Source: Clavaria fumosa (Eukaryota; Basidiomycota; Agaricomycetes; Agaricales; Clavariaceae). From it: a stretch of 64,000 bases of DNA. A model generated the notes under the pieces. That model was not told the origin of the DNA and ran no database searches. It saw nothing but the letters and a program-made list of their open reading frames with translations. Positions within the stretch are counted from its first letter, which is position 1. Each line of letters begins with the position of its first letter. Shown here piece by piece: positions 47,418 to 58,089 of this stretch. The position numbers and the translations under genes were made by a program. The DNA lies in NCBI GenBank assembly GCA_951802425.1, contig OX637800.1, forward strand, positions 3,100,001-3,164,000, written 5' to 3'.

Positions 47418-47938
47418 CGACGCATACGATACGACTTATACCTTCTTGAGCTGTATTCCCCCTGAACAATAGTCACCTCCGTTTCACTATAATGATCATT
47501 TGATCATTGTAGCATCCTGATTGCCATTGCTATGCACGCGAGCGCTACGTAAGGAGAGAGGCGTTCTCCTAAACAAAGGACATAAGTACAGCCATCACCT
47601 TCTGAGGTATGCGATAAAACTCACCAACACGCGCCGACTTGAAGATTAGCCCAGCAAATCTAGTTCCATGTCATATGACCAAGCGAGACAAGGGCGAGCA
47701 GAGTAATAACTTACCCATCTTTGTACCGGTCGACGAGACGGGGGGTGACAGCGCGTACGTATGTGCAAGTGCAGATGAAAAGAAGGATGACGAGCAGAAG
47801 AGATTGAAAATTGAACAAGGCAGACTACAGAGGTTAATTGATTTTCAATGATTAGACAAATATTATCCCTCACCATTCCAAATTGGCGCTCCCTGAGGGC
47901 GATCCCTTCCGCAGGGCTTCGGGTGATAAATCTTGGGG
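47418..47938. other. 3' flank of SMC2
   Basis: No gene is supported. A plus-strand frame at 47639-47851 (polar, Lys-rich) is too weak to call. Confidence 0.5.
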
Positions 47939-49019
47939 CATCAGCCAGTAACCAGCCAGTAACATGGGCCCCGTGGCCCAGTGGGAGAAAGGTCCCACGC
48001 AGCCACAGGTCGAACTCGTAGTTGGGGTCACGAGTTCGAACCGCTGAGGGGGCGTTATAAATCCTCAGTCAAATCAATTCCCCGGATATCACCATCATGT
48101 GATGATGTGCTGGCAGGTAAAAGTGACTAGCTGGGAGCCTTAATTGGTGACTCTTTGAGACCAATAGTCATGTGGGAGGAACTGGTCCGGGACAACCCTG
48201 GTGCTTCTGCTGAGGCCGTGGACCCCTGGGTGGGGGTGCCCATTCCAGTGGGTCAGCGTGCTGGTGGTGGGGTAGCTTGTGGCCTCGGGCACGGGGACCG
48301 ATCGTAGCAGACGACAACCAACCATCACCACGTCGGACAATGAAATCTCGGCCACTTACTCGCTTGGGAAAGGAAATGGTCCCAGGCCCTAACGCGTTAT
48401 ATAGAGAGCTTGTGTAGGACCCATGGACTGTCTGTGGGAAAGCAGCCAAAGCTTGAGGCTGGTAAACCAGTCCCCGATTAGGCCGTTGGTTCACCCAACG
48501 TAAGTCCTAAGGCCGTTGGTTCGCCCAACGTAAGACCTGCTTCCAATTGGGATGGACCTGTGACTTGGGAAAGGGTACCACTGAGGTAACTGGGCCGGTG
48601 GGAGCCGTGGCCACCTTCCACGATCCTATGACCAATACAGGGTGAGCCGGTAACTGCTGAACCACGACAAAGGCTGGTAGACCAGTCCCCAATTGGGACG
48701 GGTCTGTGGACACCGCGTGGGCGTTTGTACCAATACTGGTGTGGAGGTGGGCTAGTTACACACTTCGTGCATCGGGGTTACCTTCTATGAAAGGAGGCTC
48801 TGGCTAGTCCGGGTAATGGGCAATGTGCAGGTTAACAAAGGCACATATTACAAACGAGACCGAGAAAGGAATGATGGGAGGAACCGTTAATAGGTGGTCA
48901 TGTCCAGGAGCGTGGGACATGGTCCCAGGGGTGTAAATAGTCATTCGTTGCGTCTCATGTTAGACATCCCTGTGAATACATGGGGAACCAAACCCCAACT
49001 CGATTCATCAGCCAGTAAC
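47939..49019 (+). mobile_element. tRNA-headed SINE-like element with 14 bp target duplication
   Basis: The body (47953-49005, 1,053 bp) is flanked by the perfect direct repeat CATCAGCCAGTAAC at 47939-47952 and 49006-49019. Near its start is a tRNA-like promoter: box A TGGCCCAGTGGG at 47974-47985 and box B GTTCGAACC at 48034-48042, separated by a long spacer of about 50 nt. The rest is non-coding and holds an internal 30 bp tandem repeat (48481-48510, 48511-48540). A pol III head and a long target duplication are typical of retroposed elements, though over 1 kb is long for a SINE. It may be composite. Confidence 0.6.
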
Positions 49020-49581
49020 ATGTGACATAGGTTACTCCGTGACGCATCGTCACAGGTCCCGCGGTCCCGAACCACTGGGTCAGTGGTTTATCTCTTCCAA
49101 ATCTCACTATAAGGAATGGTGCCCAGAATACACAATGTTCACAATTTATTCCCCAACAAGTGGTTTTTAATTACACTTGTGCAATGTTATGTCGCTATCT
49201 TTTCAAATTCCCAGCCAAATCTGATCCCAAAACTTGTTATTTTATAGCTCCTTCAGCTCACATTTTCATGCACATTTTCATGCTGAATGAAATGCTTCAT
49301 TAATAAATCAAAGCATTTGCTTAGGACAGATCTTTTTTATTCCTTCTCATTACTGAGATATAATAGACAGCATTATATTTCCACTAGATAAAATGAATCT
49401 GTCTTAAAAGAATATTCTAAATTTATTAATGAAGCATTTCATTCAGCCAAAGCTAAGCCAAAAATGTGATCTGGCTGAGCCTATAGACATTTAAGGTTTG
49501 TGCAGCTGTGTGAGGGATCACAGCCACATTTTTCTGGACATGAGGCTGCCTCATGTTGCAAAACAAAATATTCAGGCTTCA
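49020..49581. repeat. AT-rich spacer containing a 166 bp hairpin element (49282-49447)
   Basis: A perfect 27 nt inverted repeat joins 49282-49308 (starts GCTGAATGAAATGC) and 49421-49447. Inside, a second weaker pair (TTAGGACAGATC and GAATCTGTCTTAA) continues the stem, so the whole segment folds into a long hairpin, as in foldback elements or MITEs. No target duplication was identified and no gene is present. Confidence 0.65.
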
Positions 49582-51560
49582 TATCAGACTGGGTCTCACA
49601 CAACTTAAAGTAAGGTCATGACAATAATACTAAGATAAGGGGAAAAGAGTACAAAATAGGAAAGTCAATAGTACTTATAGCAAGAGCCTTGGGACTTCCC
49701 AGAGTTCCCACACACTGACCTCTCATGTCACATGATATGCCAAAGGCCTAGGTCATGTGACCTGGGTATTACATAAGCCAGCTCCCATCCAGGTCACATG
49801 ACTCATCTGCAACCTTCTCACAACCTTCTTCTGCTACTTATTGGTGGCTTACATAAGCAATCCTAACATCACCCCCCTCTCAAGGCTGGGCATCTTGACC
49901 TGCCAACTCTGCTTTGTCAGGGTGTTGCTGGAAGAAGTCCTTGAGCACCAGGCCAACTACTGGTGCTTAAGACCACTCAGCCAAAAGGCCACAATACTCA
50001 ATCCAAATTGAGTATGCCAGTTGGTCCTTATATAGCACATGTTATGTCACTCCCTCCATCCTGGATGGACCATGACACCATCTGGATCACATGACTTGCC
50101 CACAATCTTCCTGCAACTCTTTCATGATCCTTTCTTGGCTTTTCTCGCAATACTTATGTAAGTGATCCTGACATCACCCCCCTCTTAAGGCTGGGCATCT
50201 TGACCTGCCAACTTCACTTTGTCAGGGTGTTGCCAGAAGTAGTCCTGGAGCAGCAGTGTTATGTTAGTGAAGTTCTGGCATGGCTCCCAAGTGTTCTCCT
50301 CAGCAGGGTACCCCAGCCACTTCACTAAGTACCTCACCCCATGCCCAACCTTCTTGACATCAAGGATCACCTCAACATCATACTCCAAGTGGTCATCCTC
50401 AATCATAGCAAGAGGTGGTGGTGGAGGATTCTGGGAGGGGAAAGAGGGGGGATGGTACAGTGTCAACAACAGTTCATTGAAGACTTGATGGATGTGCCAG
50501 GCTCAGGAGCTTGAGCCAGTATGCTGCTGGTCCAACTTTCTCTTCAATGATAAAAGGTCCTGCCCGCTTGTTGTCAAGCTTCTTGGAGAGTTGATCCATT
50601 TTTAAGTTTTGAGTATCTAGCCAGACTAGTGATGTGCTTGGCCCGGCTTCAGGCCAAGGGCCAAGCCGGGCCAGGCCAAAATAGGCCAAGCCAAGCCAGG
50701 CCAAAAGTGTTGGCCTGACATTGGCCTGGCAATTCTCCAGGCCAGAGCCAGGCCCTCAGGCCGTGGCTTTCACTGTCACACTATCACACCACTGTGACAA
50801 CTCTCTGTCTCTCCATGGTAGATCCTCAACACCAGTTAAGACCAACAGCCGCCCTTCTTCCATCATCGCCTTCACTCCTGTTGTCACCATCATTGTTGGC
50901 GGTGGTGGTCCACCCATCAGGTTGCCTGTGTCTGGGTTGGGGATGGGGGTGCAGGATGATGTTTGGGCAGGGATTGGTGTGGAAGGGGAGGAGGCGGTTG
51001 GGAAGGACGTGCATGCGGAGACGACACTGGGCACCGGCGTTCCGTGCGGAGGAGGAGGAGAGGGAGGGCGAGGGGGAGAGAGAGGGTGTCGTTGTGATGC
51101 TGCTGCGGCGTCGTTGGGACTTGCTGTTGGGAGAAGCGCCGACGGAAGTTGGTGGTGAGCGGTGTGCTGCGGGATGATGATGCCGGGTGGGAGGCCGTGC
51201 GGAGGTGGTGCGAGGTACGCTCTTCTTTTTTTTTCTGAGGCTGCGGCTGTTTTTTTTTGGGGGGGGGGGTGCTGATATGTTTTGTCAACATCTGAGAGTA
51301 AATAGAAAAGTTTGTTTCCAGGCCACGGCTCAGGCCAGGGCCAGGCCAAGGCCAAGCCCCGGATATGGCTCTGGCCCGGCCTGGGATTTTTACAGGCCAT
51401 GAGCCCCCAAAAGCCAGGCCAAAGCCGGGGCTTTCAGGCCAAGCTGGGCTGGCACATCACTAAGCCAGACTAAGTCCCCCTTTGAGTATTCACAACTCAG
51501 GTGCTTCCCTTTATCATAGCTGGCCTTCATCACATCTGCCACCTTGGGATGGCTTATGTA
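49582..51560 (-). mobile_element. Rearranged gypsy family A fragments, minus strand
   Basis: A family A LTR (49582-49868) is followed by the 3' end of the internal region to about 50015, then a partial LTR tail (about 50020-50173), then integrase C-terminus and chromodomain on the minus strand (50469-50185), the linker (50626-50520 and 51463-51535) and a piece of LTR end (51547-51573). Two 3' LTR junctions in a row show either nested insertion or LTR recombination. The chromodomain frame still reads VEVILDVKKVGHGVRYLVKW. The linker frame (LVWLDTQNLK) is cut by the hAT-like element at 50627. Confidence 0.75.
50619..51470. mobile_element. hAT-type non-autonomous element, 836 bp, inside gypsy sequence
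   Basis: The element is 50627-51462. Terminal inverted repeats TAGTGATGTGC and GCACATCACTA are perfect over 11 bp. The 8 bp target duplication AGCCAGAC is present at 50619-50626 and 51463-51470. Both ends are packed with copies of GGCC, CCAGGCCAA and AAGCCGGGCC in mirrored orientation, probable transposase-binding sites. The centre has GC-rich frames on both strands (Pro-rich on minus) but no transposase motif. Removal restores the gypsy linker reading frame. Confidence 0.85.
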
Positions 51561-51573
51561 AGCAATCCTAACA

Positions 51574-52254
51574 CTCTGCCACTGGATTCATGCCTTTCTA
51601 CCTGGAGTATGGCTGGCACCCATGGAACAGTGGAATCTGGCCACCCTCTGAGGTGAACCCTGCTGTGGACAAGTGGATGGCCAAGCTCATAGAATCCCAA
51701 AGAGCAGCCAGGGAAGCAATGGGGAAAGAGGACTTGTGGAGAAACCAGGGAGGGTTGTTGGAAGGTCACATGACCTGTGGCTGGGGTCAGATTACATAAT
51801 TGTAAGATCACCTGACCTGTGGCCTGGGTGCATCACATGATCTGAGGGTCTGAGCATGGGAACGCCAGCAAGTGCCAAAGTGTTCACTATAAGTACTTCA
51901 CTTTTTCCTATTTTGTACTCTTTTCCCCTTATGTTAGTATAGTTGTCATGACCTTACATTTAAGTTGTATGAGACCCAGTCTGATATAATACTAACATCC
52001 ACCCTTCTGCCCTGGAGGATGGAGGATGCTGGCAGAAAGACTTGATGCCCAGCAAAGACAACTGGATGGGATAGTCGCAGAATGAAATACATGACCTGCC
52101 GCAACTGTCAGGATCACTTATGTAAGCCACCACCACTCTCCAGAGTGTTCCAAAGACCAGCAATGAGAGACAAATGTGAAGTCACATGACCGCCCGCGAC
52201 CTTTGCCATGTCACCGCGACCCTACGCCAGTGCCTATGGTTCACAGTGGGCACC
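51574..52254 (+). mobile_element. gypsy family A fragments, plus strand
   Basis: 51590-51735 encodes an integrase C-terminal piece (PSEVNPAVDKWMAKLIESQR). It is joined directly to a truncated LTR (about 51735-51986) and then to a gag piece at about 52010-52085 (EDGGCWQKDLMPSKDNW in one frame; DAQQRQLDGIVA in the gag frame). The order cannot come from one element, so this is a recombined chain. The final 150 bp before 52255 are unassigned. Confidence 0.65.
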
Positions 52255-52540
52255 TGTTAGGATCGCTTACCTAAGCCATCCCAAAAAACAGGAGTTGTGG
52301 AGAAACTAGAGAAGATAGCTGGAAGGTCACATGACCTGTGGTGGAGGATTATGTAATTGAGAGATCACATGACTTGGGCTTGGGCACGTCACGTGATCCG
52401 AGGGTCCGAGCGTAGGAACACCGGCAAGTCCCAGGGTTCTCACTATAGTACCTTCACTTTATCCTTTTTGTACTCTTTTCACCTTATCTTAGTATTGTCA
52501 TCATGACCTTACCCCTAAGTTGTGTGAGACCCAGTCAGAT
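52255..52540 (+). repeat. 5' LTR, gypsy family A
   Basis: 286 bp, TGTTAGGATCGC to CCCAGTCAGATA. Very similar to the 3' LTR at 58090, with scattered differences such as ACCAG/ACCGG and GTCAG/GTCTG, so the insertion is not brand new. Confidence 0.93.
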
Positions 52541-53112
52541 ATAATACTAAGATCTGCCTGTCCGCCCTAGCCCTGTGGCCTAACCCAGCTAGCCTGGACC
52601 CTTAATCTCAAACTGTGACATGTTGTCACAGCTCAGCCCCTATCATCCTCTTCTTCTTTACCCTGCCTGCGGTGTGTAACAGAACTGCGTGAAATTTTTA
52701 CTGTGTGTAGATACATGTGACCAGACCTGGAGGAAGTCTACTGTGACCCTCCCCAAGTGATACCGAGTGCCCAAGGCCCAGAACTTTATTTTACAGCCAC
52801 CATACCCCTCCCAGTGAATTGTGTAGTGTACAGGGCAAGGAAAGGCCCTCTACATAGTCCTTCTGTAGTTTCCTGGTCCAGTGGACAGGGCCCTTGCTCT
52901 GTGACCATTGTCAGAAGGGCACACAGGCAACTCATTAAGAGTTGTGGAGCGACCACCTGGGACACCATTTGGGCCCCACGCTAGCAATAGTTTCATAGAA
53001 TAAGAGTTCTATAGGTACATAAGTACCTAGAAGAGCAGCCTGAGAGGACAGGACTGTTAAGAGATTGAAGAAATCCTGAGTGCCAAAGGCCCAGAATTTT
53101 ATTTTACAGTGC
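52541..53112 (+). other. Untranslated leader of the family A element
   Basis: Between the 5' LTR and the gag start. Nearly the reverse complement of 137-705. It includes TGCCCAAGGCCCAGAACTTT duplicated in diverged form at about 52770 and 53080. No clear tRNA primer-binding site (TGG plus tRNA 3' complement) follows the LTR, which leaves room for another priming mode. Confidence 0.55.
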
Positions 53113-54090
53113 TATAGAATGCTGGACCTAGCTGTTGCCCCCTTCAATGGGCAGAAAAGGAACTTCTGTACATTCCTCCGATCCCTTTGCCTCCTGTTGA
53201 TGGTGAACCCAACTACCTATGCTGTGGACCTGGTGAAGGTCCTCTTTGCTCTGAGCAAAATTGTTGGAGATGGATTCACTGCAGAATGGGCAAATATGAA
53301 GGTGGAAGAGATCCTGGGTAGTGGCAAGGCTGGAACCTGGGCAGAGTTTGTGGAGGAGATGAGGCAAGTGTTCGATGACCCGAACAACTGTGCAACAGCC
53401 CTTGCAGATATTGCTGGGTTGAAACAGGGTGCCATGACAGCACCGGAGTTCTTTGTGAGGTTCAAGACACTGGTCTTTTGAGTGGAGTTGAGTACAGAGA
53501 AGGACTCAGGAGTCCTAGTCCATTGGCTGGAGTTGAACCTGAGTAGGAGGTTGGTGGAGAAAATCTATGGTGTCTCCCTGATGCCAGAGACTTATGGAGA
53601 ATGGAGGATGCTGGCCGAAAGATTTGATGCCCAGCAAAGATGACTGGATGGGATACTTGCGGAACAGGTACTGCAACCCATCACAACCTCTGCACGACCT
53701 TTCACGACCCCTGCAAGACCCGCAGTGACCCCACCGCGACCTGGCGCGACCTTTCTGCAGCCTCTGGATGTGGCCATGGCCCAAGGATGGGCCCCTGCTG
53801 ATGAGAGATGTTGTTTCCGATGCCACCAGACTGGCCATGCTGTCCGATTCTGCCCCCTGCCCGATACGTGTCTGCAGGTCCCAAGGGCCCAAACCCATGC
53901 AGTACCATGTGCCCCCCAAATGGCGGAGGGATATGAGAAAGAGATTGCATGGCTCCGAGCCTGCATAGAGCTGTATGAGAGAGAGAGGAGGACTCCCACT
54001 GGGGAGAAGAACTGTGCCAGCCCCCTTTCTGTCCCTGTGCCCACTGCAAGTATACCCCAATATACTATCTTGCAGTGGAGACATACCTGA
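53113..54090 (+). pseudogene. gypsy gag with zinc knuckle (disrupted)
   Basis: The capsid part starts MLDLAVAPFNGQKRNF and continues WANMKVEEILGSGKAGTW ... APEFFVRFKTLVF to a TGA at 53479-53481. Further in frame is the capsid C-terminus (LVHWLELNLSRRLVEKIYG ... ERFDAQQR), a second TGA at about 53641, and the nucleocapsid knuckle CFRCHQTGHAVRFC (C-x2-C-x4-H-x4-C) at about 53815. The family B gag has sense codons at both stop positions. Gag packages the element RNA. Confidence 0.85.
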
Positions 54091-54102
54091 ATTGGGGCTG
54101 AG

Positions 54103-54519
54103 GTGAAGGAGGAAGTGAGGCTGGCAGAGCACCCAACCATGGTGCAGCCAGAAGTGGGGAAACATGTGCCACAAGAGCTAACCATCCAGGTGCACTTGGA
54201 GGCTCTCAGCACTGGCAAGGGGGCTACAACAAAGGCCCTTGTTGACTCAGGATGCACCAACTGCTTCATGGACTTGGAGTGGGCAAGAAGAGCAGGACTG
54301 GAACCATCTCCCCTGCTGAACCCAATCACAATGTACAATGTGGATGGGTCACAAAATAGAGAGGGTAAAATCTGGTATGGAATTGAGCTGCTGGTGATGA
54401 TGGGTGACCATTGTGAACAGATCCACTTCCTGCTAGGGAAGATCCAAACCCACAAGGTCATCCTTGGGCATGACTGGCTTAACACAACCCCAACATTGAC
54501 TGGAAGAAGGCAGAGCTGA
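54103..54519 (+). pseudogene. gypsy aspartic protease (disrupted)
   Basis: Catalytic motif ALVDSGCTNCFMDLEW at about 54235-54285, followed by MYNVDGSQNREGKIWYGIEL and HKVILGHDWL. A frameshift at about 54480 (HDWLNTTPTLTG against HDWLKRHNPDIDW in the 9 kb copy) ends the frame. Confidence 0.8.
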
Positions 54520-54596
54520 GCCTTACCCGCTGCCCCCCACAGTGTTCCCCATCCCCTCGAGCCCCTGCACCCCCAAAAACGAGTACCCTCACATCT

Positions 54597-55078
54597 GTGA
54601 GTATTCCAGACACCTGTTTTCCCAACTCTGGCCCTACCCCTGATTGGCCCAGCCACTACCCTTCAGTTTTTAGTGAAGCGAAGTGGGATGAACTTCCCTG
54701 CTCCCAACCAGACTTTGATATTAAGATCGAGTTCAAAAAGGACCCTGAGCACCTCTCCTCCAAGCTATACTCTTTGACACAAGATGAGATGGTGGAGATG
54801 AACTGTTGGGTGGATGAGCAGCTTGCTTCTGGACGAATCCGGCCCTCGAAATCCCCATATGCCAGCCCCTTCTTCTTCAAACATGAGAAGGACAAGCTGT
54901 GGCCAATTATTGACTACTCAAGGCTGAATGCACACCTGATCAAGGACAAGTACCCCCTCCCCCACATCTGAGACACAGTGGATGTGCTTAAAGGAGTGTC
55001 AATCTACTCTAAGATTGATGTGAAGGGAGGTTTCCTGTCTATGCAGGTCTGGCCCGAGCACCAGCACTGCTGCTAAGA
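54597..55078 (+). pseudogene. gypsy reverse transcriptase, N-terminal part (deleted palm)
   Basis: Contains AKWDELPCSQPDFDIKIEFK, PYASPFFFKHEKDKLWPIID and YPLPHI, then TGA at 54969-54971 where family B has CGA. The frame continues DTVDVLKGVSIYSKIDVKGG to about 55065, where roughly 780 bp present in the 8 kb copy (about 8152-8934) are missing. The catalytic YxDD is therefore gone. Confidence 0.82.
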
Positions 55079-55888
55079 CCATGCGAACCTCCAGTACTTC
55101 CAGAAGCCCCAGAAGTTGAAACCGAGGCAGGTCCGTTGGGTTGGAGAGCTCCAGTGCTTTGACTTTGAGATAAAGTATCGCACTGGCAAGTTGAATACAA
55201 AGGCAGATGCACTCTCCCAGAGACTGGACTATGGAGAGATGGTGGAGGAGGATGCACTGGTGCAGGTTTTCCCAGAAACAGAAGTCTGTGTGTCGTTCAC
55301 ATTGGAAATGGAGATGCTACTCCAGAACAATAGTGTGGTACACATACAGAAGCCAGAGGAGCTTGATGACGAGTGGACACGAGATTGTGCTGGACTCAGG
55401 CAAAAGGGGATAGTCACTTGGGTCCCCCTAGGAGCTTGTGAGGCTGTCCTCGAATTTGAGCATGACCACTCTGCTGCTGGACACCCTGGGCCCCGGAAGT
55501 TGAGAGCAGCACTGGTGAAGAGTTATTGGTGGCTGGACATGGTGAAGGATGTGGATTGGTATGCCCAGGGGCATGAGACATGCCAGAGGATGAAGCCTGA
55601 CCATACCAAGTGTGCTGCCCCACTCCACCCCCACCCTGTTCCCAATGGTCCCTGGTCGGTGATCTCATGGGACATAGTTGGTCCCCTCCCCCTCTCCCAT
55701 GGACATAATGCCATCCTTGTCATCATCGACAAGTTCACAAAATGGACACTGCTGGAAGCGATTGGGCTTGACCTCACAGGACTTGGAGCAGCCTGCCTCC
55801 TCCAGGATCGAGTGTTTCATGACCATGGAGTCCCTCACAAGGTCATGAGTGACCGAGGCTCCCAGTTCATGTCCTGTTTCATGAAGGA
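55079..55888 (+). pseudogene. gypsy RNase H end and integrase core, 5' part
   Basis: Starts within RNase H (DHANLQYFQKPQKLKPRQVR), then the HHCC zinc finger (HDHSAAGHPG ... GHETCQRMKPDHTKC) and integrase core with WDIVGPLPLSHGHNAILVII and VMSDRGSQFMSCFMK. It is cut at 55888 by the CACTA element and resumes at 57223. Confidence 0.85.
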
Positions 55889-56450
55889 CACTGCAAGACC
55901 AAAACCTGGTGAAAATCACCATATGAAACACCCTGAGAAGTGGTGAATAGCAATGGTTTCCTAGGTGAAAATCACCAGGACTTGTTGATAATCACATCTT
56001 TATTGGGTACATGAAATGGGTGATTTTCACCACTTATATGACCGAATTCACCCACTGTTCTCTGGGTGAATAATACTACAATTCAAGTGTATTTTAAACT
56101 CATCTATAATAGGTGAATTTCACTCTATCACAAGTGCCTTTTAAACTGATCTAATAGGTGAATTTCATGTTGGTTTTTTGTGTCATCTTAGTCATAATCT
56201 TAGGTGTTTTTCACTCTCTTTCACTGCAAGAAATTGCACAAAATTAATTTGTTGATGATATCTTGAAACTGTATTGGTTGATAATCAGGTACATCAAATG
56301 GGTTATTTTTCAGCACATATATGACCAAATTCACCTGCTGCTCTCCAGGTAAATGTCACTGCTATCAAGCACATTTTAACCTGATATTTGAGGTGGCTTC
56401 TACATACTTTGAGTGATTTTAACTATGTCTCCAGGTATTTTTTTAGCCTC

Positions 56451-56545
56451 TAAATTATGCACTCAATGGGAGTTGAACTCAAGTGCTCATGGAATTGGAC
56501 TTAACCCATAACTGCTATGTTACCCATTACACTACAGTCCCCATC
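56451..56545 (-). other. tRNA-like (SINE head-like) segment
   Basis: On the minus strand it reads GGGGACTGTAGTGTAATGGG (box A-like TAGTGTAATGGG) and, about 45 nt later, GAGTTCAACTCCC (box B-like). The arms do not fold into a full cloverleaf, so a functional tRNA is unlikely. It may be a SINE head or tRNA pseudogene carried by the CACTA element. Confidence 0.35.
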
Positions 56546-56564
56546 TAGACAATAAGATTTTGTG

Positions 56565-57145
56565 GCTTAATGTCACTCACATTGAGAGATGTATCACTCA
56601 ATATCCTCCAGTTTAATATCACTTAGATTGAGGGGTGTATTGTATCACTCAAAGTCCTCCAGTTTAATCACTCAAATTGAGAGGTGTATTATATCACTGA
56701 GTATCCTTCAGTTTAATATCACTCAAATTCATGGGGTGTATTGTATCACTCAATATCCTCCAGCTTAATATCACTCAAATTGAAGGTGTTTTGTATCACT
56801 CAATATCCTTCAGTTTAATATCACCCAAATCAAGGGGTGTATTGTATCACTCAATATCCTTTACTTCAATTTCAATCAATATCCTCCAGTCTAACATCAC
56901 TCAATATCCTCCAGCTTAATATCACTCAAATTGAAGGTGTTTTGTATCACTCAATATCCTTCAGTTTAATATCACCCAAATCAAGGGGTGTATTGTATCA
57001 CTCAATATCCTCCAGCTTAATATCACTCAAATTAAGGGGGCTATTGTATCACTCAATATTCCCCAGCTTAATATCACTCAAATTGATGGGTGTGTTGTAT
57101 CACTCAATATCCTCCAGCTCAATATCCCTCAATTCCAAAATCACC
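56565..57145. repeat. Minisatellite, about 50 bp unit, roughly ten copies
   Basis: Tandem units of the form GTATCACTCAATATCCTCCA followed by GCTTAATATCACTCAAATTG and AAGGTGTTTT or GGGGTGTATT. Unit length varies from about 45 to 60 bp. Two longer blocks (around 56757-56850 and 56908-57010) are nearly identical, showing duplication of multi-unit segments. The long plus-strand frames here are repeats and not genes. Confidence 0.85.
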
Positions 57146-57222
57146 CATCACCTGTTTTTTGGGTGAAAGTCTTAAATCATCTGTCCAGATGGTGATATCA
57201 ACCTGCTATTGGGTCCATAGTG

Positions 57223-58078
57223 GGAGTTCTACTCCATGATTCGGGTAAAGGCAAATCCAAATACAGCCTTTCATCCGCAGACTGATGGGCAGACAGAACG
57301 GGCAAACCAGGAGATGGAGATCTATCTCCAGGCTTATGTGGACCATCTCCAGGATGACTGGGCTGAATGGTTGTCCACTGCAGAGTTTGCTCTTAACAAT
57401 CATGAGCACTCAGTGACAGGACAGACGCCTTTCTTCCTCAATTACGGACGACACCCTTGGAATGGGGGACTCCACCCCCCTTCAGAGGTGAACCCAGCGG
57501 CAGACAAGTGGATGGCTAAGCTCATGGAGTCCCGAAGAGCAGCCAAGGAGGTGATGGAGAAAGCGGCAGCAGCGATGAAGAAGAGCTATGATAAGGGGAA
57601 GTGCCCAAGTCAGGAGTACTCTGAGGGAGATCTGGTCTGGCTAGACACTAGGAACCTAAAGATGGACTGGCCCTCTAAAAAGCTTGACAACAAGTGAGTA
57701 GGCCCCTTCGCAGTTGAGGAGAAGGTGGGACCAGGAGGATACTGCCTCAAGCTCCCCTGTGCATGGTGCATCCACCGTGTCTTCAACGAGCTGTTGCTCA
57801 CCCCTTTCATTGCCCCCTCCTTCCCTTCCCAAAATCCTCCACCGCCTCCCCCTGCCATGAGTGATGATGACCACCTGGAGTATGATGTGGAAGCAATCCT
57901 TGATGTCAAGAAGGTGGGGTGTGGGGTGAAGTACTTGGTGAAGTGGTTGGGATACCCAGTGGAGGAAAACACTTGCGAGCCCCTTAGGAACCTCACCAAT
58001 GTAGCGCTGCTGCTCCGGGACTTCTTCCTCACCCACCCTGACAAGGCCAAGCTAGCTGGTCGAGACACCCAGCCTTAA
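57223..58078 (+). pseudogene. gypsy integrase 3' part and chromodomain
   Basis: Resumes at EFYSMIRVKANPNTAFHPQT with the catalytic E in QTERANQEMEIY, then TPFFLNYGRHPWNGG and the linker LVWLDTRNLKMDWPSKKLDN. A TGA at about 57696 replaces CGA of the 6.9 kb copy. The chromodomain (VEAILDVKKVGCGVKYLVKW) follows and the frame ends TQP-TAA at 58076-58078. Confidence 0.87.
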
Positions 58079-58089
58079 GAGGGGAGTGA

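Larger units (their letters stand above)
55886..57225 (+). mobile_element. CACTA (EnSpm-like) non-autonomous element with GGA duplication
   Basis: The element is 55889-57222 (1,334 bp). It starts CACTGCAAGACC and ends GGGTCCATAGTG; the ends are imperfect inverted repeats (CACT, GACC and ATCACCAT shared in register). The 3 bp duplication GGA is at 55886-55888 and 57223-57225. Subterminal GGTGAAAATCACC-type palindromic motifs recur along the left half. It holds a minisatellite and a tRNA-like segment but no transposase. Removing it with one GGA rejoins the integrase frame. Confidence 0.85.

Noticed and set aside
47973..48060. Functional tRNA gene
   Set aside because: Box A and box B are present, but the acceptor and T arms do not pair properly and the sequence sits at the head of a repeat flanked by a target duplication; treated as SINE-like.
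50756..51400. 214-codon proline-rich ORF on the minus strand
   Set aside because: It lies wholly inside the non-autonomous hAT-like element, has overlapping equally long frames on both strands and no transposase motif; composition artefact.
56565..57145. CRISPR-like array
   Set aside because: Repeats are contiguous and variable in length without unique spacers; it is a eukaryotic minisatellite.
56731..57166. Plus-strand ORFs of repeating residues
   Set aside because: Translation of the minisatellite inside the CACTA element.
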